From: Rhodospirillales bacterium
Lineage (GTDB): Bacteria; Pseudomonadota; Alphaproteobacteria; Acetobacterales; Acetobacteraceae
DNA: 5,143 nt
NCBI GenBank assembly: GCA_018971455.1
Contig: JAGXAV010000194.1
Span: 1-5,143, forward strand
Direction of reading: 5' to 3'
Numbering within the stretch: the stretch's first letter is position 1; every line of letters begins with the position of its first letter. Shown here in pieces: positions 1-5,143 of this stretch. The notes beneath the pieces were generated by a model. It saw only the letters and a program-made list of their open reading frames with translations, was not told the DNA's origin and made no database searches. The translations under genes were made by a program, and so were the position numbers.

Positions 1-45
1 CGGCAGCGGCCGTCCGGCCGTCTGGCCCGGGCCTGATGCGCCCAG
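1..45. other. Short non-coding edge downstream of the amidase gene
   Basis: These 45 bases lie past the amidase stop codon (46-48). They contain two copies of the palindrome CGGCCG (7-12 and 15-20) and GGCCCGGGCC (24-33). The segment could fold but has no T tract, so I do not call a terminator. No gene is supported here. Confidence 0.5.
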
Positions 46-777
46 TCAGCCCCCGCCGTCAACCATGCGCGCCACCGCCAGCAGCCGGGCCAGCGTGCCG
101 GCATCGGCCTGGCCGGTCACCGCCTCCGGCCGCCAGTGCCGCTGGAAGGCGCGCAGCACGGCGGCGAGCGCCGGATCCAGCGCCCCTTCCGGCGCCACGC
201 GGTAGCCGATCGTCGCCAGCGCCGCCCGCACGTCGCGAAGCGCCGCCGCGTCGCGCACGATGCCGATGGTGCCGAGATCGGGCACGCCCTCCGGCCACAG
301 GCCGACGCCGTTGCGCGCCAGCCCCGCCCAGTCGAAGCGCTCGCCGGGGTCCTCCTTGCGGTCCGGCGCGATGTCGCTGTGGCCGACGATGTCGCGGGCG
401 GCGATGCGGTGGCGCGAGAGGATGTCCAGGCACAGGTCGCACACCACGGAAAGCTGCAACACGGGATAATCCGGCGGGCCGAACTCATGCCCGCCATTGA
501 CGATCTCGATGCCGATCGAGCGGTCGTTGAGCCCGCTTCGCCCGCGCCAGAACGATTCTCCCGCGTGCCAGGCCCGCCGCTCCTCGGCCACCAGCCGCCA
601 GACCTCGCCGCCCTCCTCGACCACGTAATGCGCCGAGACCCGCGATTGCGGGTCGCGCAGCCGCTCCAGCGCGGCGCGCCCCGTGCGCATGCCGGTATAG
701 TGGATGACGATCATGTCCGGCGCCGAACCCCGGGCATCCTGGTTCGGGCTCGGCCACTCACGGATGGCCAGTGTCAC
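46..777 (-). CDS. N-acetylmuramoyl-L-alanine amidase, AmpD/AmiD type, with C-terminal peptidoglycan-binding-like domain
   Basis: This 243-residue zinc amidase should cut the bond between N-acetylmuramic acid and L-alanine in peptidoglycan fragments. The Amidase_2 domain covers about residues 5-150. Predicted zinc ligands are H26 (in VIHYTG), H133 (in GHSDIAP) and D143 (in RKEDPG). E91 (in SIGIEIVN) and K141 match the catalytic positions known in AmpD/AmiD enzymes. Residues about 170-235 resemble a PG_binding_1 helical domain (GALDPALAAVLRAFQ, then VTGQADAGTLARLL). No signal peptide or lipobox is visible, unlike the E. coli lipoprotein AmiD, so I infer a cytoplasmic role in muropeptide recycling. 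The two-domain layout is nonetheless closer to AmiD than to single-domain AmpD, so I give no symbol. The start is GTG at 775-777, overlapping the upstream gene's stop as GTGA. The next in-frame methionine, M22, would remove the family's N-terminal SPN segment. The family call is very secure; location and substrate are inferred. Confidence 0.93.
   Translation of the reverse strand: MTLAIREWPSPNQDARGSAPDMIVIHYTGMRTGRAALERLRDPQSRVSAHYVVEEGGEVWRLVAEERRAWHAGESFWRGRSGLNDRSIGIEIVNGGHEFGPPDYPVLQLSVVCDLCLDILSRHRIAARDIVGHSDIAPDRKEDPGERFDWAGLARNGVGLWPEGVPDLGTIGIVRDAAALRDVRAALATIGYRVAPEGALDPALAAVLRAFQRHWRPEAVTGQADAGTLARLLAVARMVDGGG
774..777 (-). other. GTGA start/stop overlap between the co-chaperone and amidase genes
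   Basis: On the minus strand the four bases read GTGA: GTG opens the amidase and TGA closes the J-domain protein. Only a weak GGGAA element lies about 8 bases ahead of the GTG, inside the upstream gene. This arrangement normally means one transcript and translation by re-initiation, so the amidase is probably co-expressed with the co-chaperone. The overlap is seen directly; the coupling is inferred. Confidence 0.85.
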
Positions 778-1529
778 AAGCCGCGTTCCCGCTTCACCCG
801 GTCCCAGGCGGCGTTGATGCGCGCGACCTTCTCGCCGGCGCGGGCGATGAACTCGGCCGGCACGCCACGGCTGGCCAGGCTGTCGGGGTGGTTCTCGCGC
901 ATCAGCTGCCGCCAGGCGGCGCGCACCGTCGCGTGGGACGCGCTGCGCGGCACGCCCAGCACCTCGTAGGGATCGGTGTCGTCGTCGCCGCTCTGCGGCC
1001 GCCGGGCGCGCGGGTCCTGGGCCCGCTCCCAGGCATCCAGGCCGAGCCCGAAGGCGCGGCAGACCGCCATCAGGAAGGTTTCCTCCGCGCGGTTCACCGG
1101 GCCATCGGCGCGCGCGATGACGAACAGCGCCGCCAGCACATCCTCCAGCATGCCGCGATTATCGGCGAAGGCCTCGCCGATCTGCTCAGCATAGCCCTCG
1201 AACCCCTCGCTGCTGTCGCGCGCATTGTCGAACAGCCGGCCGATGTCGCGCACCGCCTCGGGCGGGATGCGGAAGCTGCGCTTGAAGGCGTCGATCTCCA
1301 CCCGCGCCACCGGCCCGTCGCATTTTGCGAGTTTGGCGGCCAGCACCACCACGCCGACGGCAAAGAGCTGCTCGCGCTGGCCGAGCAGGGCGGCGAGGCG
1401 GGGGGCGGTGAAGCGCACCATCTGCGGCGTGCCGGTCTCGGCCGCATGGCCGAGCGCCGCCCCCACCATGGCGCCCAGCGGGCCGCCCATGGCGAAGCCG
1501 GCCATGCCACCGATGATCTTGCCCCACAC
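774..1529 (-). CDS. djlA: DjlA-type membrane-anchored co-chaperone: N-terminal membrane segment, TerB-like domain, C-terminal J domain
   Basis: This is a 251-residue protein with DjlA architecture. Residues 2-28 form a glycine-rich hydrophobic segment starting WGKIIGG and ending near GH, like the single membrane anchor of E. coli DjlA. Residues about 45-165 form a helical TerB-like domain with two related acidic motifs, [10 protein letters not shown] (69-78) and [10 protein letters not shown] (140-149). A hydrophilic linker (about 172-185) leads to a J domain at 186-251 with DPYEVLGV and the HPD triad at 214-216, needed to stimulate DnaK ATPase. Known family members are inner-membrane proteins with the J domain in the cytoplasm, so this one probably recruits DnaK to the membrane. 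The start is GTG at 1527-1529. An in-frame TAG at 1563-1565 blocks a long extension, and the next ATG (1503-1505) would delete the conserved WGKIIGG. The gene leads an operon with the amidase, overlapping it by 4 bases. TerB-family protein is an alternative label. Confidence 0.92.
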   Translation of the reverse strand: MWGKIIGGMAGFAMGGPLGAMVGAALGHAAETGTPQMVRFTAPRLAALLGQREQLFAVGVVVLAAKLAKCDGPVARVEIDAFKRSFRIPPEAVRDIGRLFDNARDSSEGFEGYAEQIGEAFADNRGMLEDVLAALFVIARADGPVNRAEETFLMAVCRAFGLGLDAWERAQDPRARRPQSGDDDTDPYEVLGVPRSASHATVRAAWRQLMRENHPDSLASRGVPAEFIARAGEKVARINAAWDRVKRERGL

Positions 1530-1542
1530 TGCGCGCGGTCCG

Positions 1543-1547
1543 TTCCT
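1543..1547 (-). promoter_or_regulatory. Possible ribosome binding site for the djlA-like gene
   Basis: AGGAA on the minus strand lies 13 bases before the proposed GTG start, which is longer than the usual 5-9. A shorter GGA core sits about 9 bases upstream. Neither is strong. The GTG start rests mainly on conservation of the N-terminal WGKIIGG segment and the in-frame stop upstream, not on this site. Confidence 0.3.
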
Positions 1548-1630
1548 GCTGCCTGACAGGCTCTATCATGGGCCGCCGAGCCCCGGCAAAATGCTTCATC
1601 GCCGGTCCGCGCCGGAGCCGCCGGCGGGGC

Positions 1631-1661
1631 TTGCGCGTGCCACGGGCCTCGCCTCTATATC
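1631..1661 (+). promoter_or_regulatory. Weak candidate sigma-70-type promoter for the oxoprolinase gene
   Basis: TTGCGC (1631-1636) and TATATC (1656-1661) match the -35 and -10 consensus at 3 and 4 of 6 positions, with a 19-base spacer that is longer than ideal. TATATC is the most AT-rich patch in the intergenic region and lies just ahead of the Shine-Dalgarno sequence, which would give a leader of about 15-20 bases. The match is poor and the call rests largely on position. Confidence 0.25.
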
Positions 1662-1672
1662 GCGCCCCCGAC

Positions 1673-1679
1673 AGGAGAG
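1673..1679 (+). promoter_or_regulatory. Shine-Dalgarno sequence that fixes the oxoprolinase start at TTG
   Basis: AGGAGAG has a strong AGGAG core that ends 7 bases before the TTG at 1685-1687, an ideal distance. It is the only good ribosome binding site near the beginning of the conserved protein sequence, and it favours TTG over the in-frame ATG at 1568 and GTG at 1637. Confidence 0.75.
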
Positions 1680-1684
1680 CCCAC

Positions 1685-5143
<3,459 letters not shown>

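Larger units (their letters stand above)
1530..1684. other. Divergent intergenic region between the co-chaperone operon and the oxoprolinase gene
   Basis: These 155 bases separate two genes pointing away from each other and must hold the promoters for both, unless the oxoprolinase is read from a distal one. The region contains a perfect 10-base palindrome CCGCCGGCGG at 1618-1627 in a very GC-rich stretch and a short AT-rich patch near 1654-1660. On the plus strand it is open in the oxoprolinase frame from ATG 1568, but the encoded arginine-rich residues look unlike any family N-terminus. I found no convincing operator, and no clear promoter on the minus strand. Confidence 0.6.

Noticed and set aside
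1..45. Possible terminator hairpin after the amidase gene
   Set aside because: The inverted repeats are short GC palindromes with little loop and there is no T tract on the minus strand. The window edge hides the rest.
136..969. 277-codon plus-strand open frame opposite the amidase and the start of the co-chaperone region
   Set aside because: It is codon-aligned antisense to the amidase gene and shows no recognisable domain. The minus-strand product has clear catalytic residues.
771..1556. 261-codon plus-strand open frame opposite the co-chaperone gene
   Set aside because: It is codon-aligned antisense to a clear TerB/J-domain protein, and its histidine- and alanine-rich sequence is typical of reverse-complement reading in GC-rich DNA.
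1566..1598. Minus-strand promoter for the co-chaperone (TTGCCG with CATGAT or GATAGA)
   Set aside because: The spacing is 13 bases for the better -10 candidate, and the alternative -10 matches at only 3 of 6 positions, so neither pairing is credible.
1618..1627. Palindrome CCGCCGGCGG as an operator between the divergent genes
   Set aside because: A 10-base GC palindrome is expected by chance in such GC-rich DNA, and no regulator gene or second copy is present nearby.

Overview
The window is very GC-rich and densely coding. It looks chromosomal and probably comes from an alphaproteobacterium, perhaps in or near Rhodospirillales. This rests on the GC richness, the coupled pair of a DjlA-type J protein and a cytoplasmic-looking peptidoglycan amidase, and the type of 5-oxoprolinase. 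No rRNA or tRNA gene was available to confirm the lineage. I see no mobile element, CRISPR array or RNA gene.

Layout: positions 1-45 are a short non-coding edge. Two minus-strand genes follow and form a two-gene operon read right to left. First comes a membrane-anchored TerB/J-domain co-chaperone of the DjlA type (774-1529), then an N-acetylmuramoyl-L-alanine amidase with a C-terminal peptidoglycan-binding-like domain (46-777). The amidase start codon overlaps the co-chaperone stop codon as GTGA. A 155-base divergent intergenic region (1530-1684) separates this operon from a plus-strand gene. That gene fills the rest of the window: a single-chain ATP-dependent 5-oxoprolinase/hydantoinase (HyuA and HyuB halves fused), open from 1685 to the window end and lacking its last part.

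How they work together: the operon suggests envelope maintenance, with an inner-membrane J protein recruiting DnaK next to an enzyme that removes peptides from muropeptides. The oxoprolinase would turn 5-oxoproline into glutamate in the cytoplasm. It is transcribed divergently and has no evident functional link to the operon. All three genes appear to start with non-ATG codons (GTG, GTG, TTG).

I found no convincing undescribed system. The most notable details are a seven-glycine, four-residue-spaced zipper in the J protein's membrane segment, the non-ATG starts, and a 1129-codon antisense open frame that codon bias explains.
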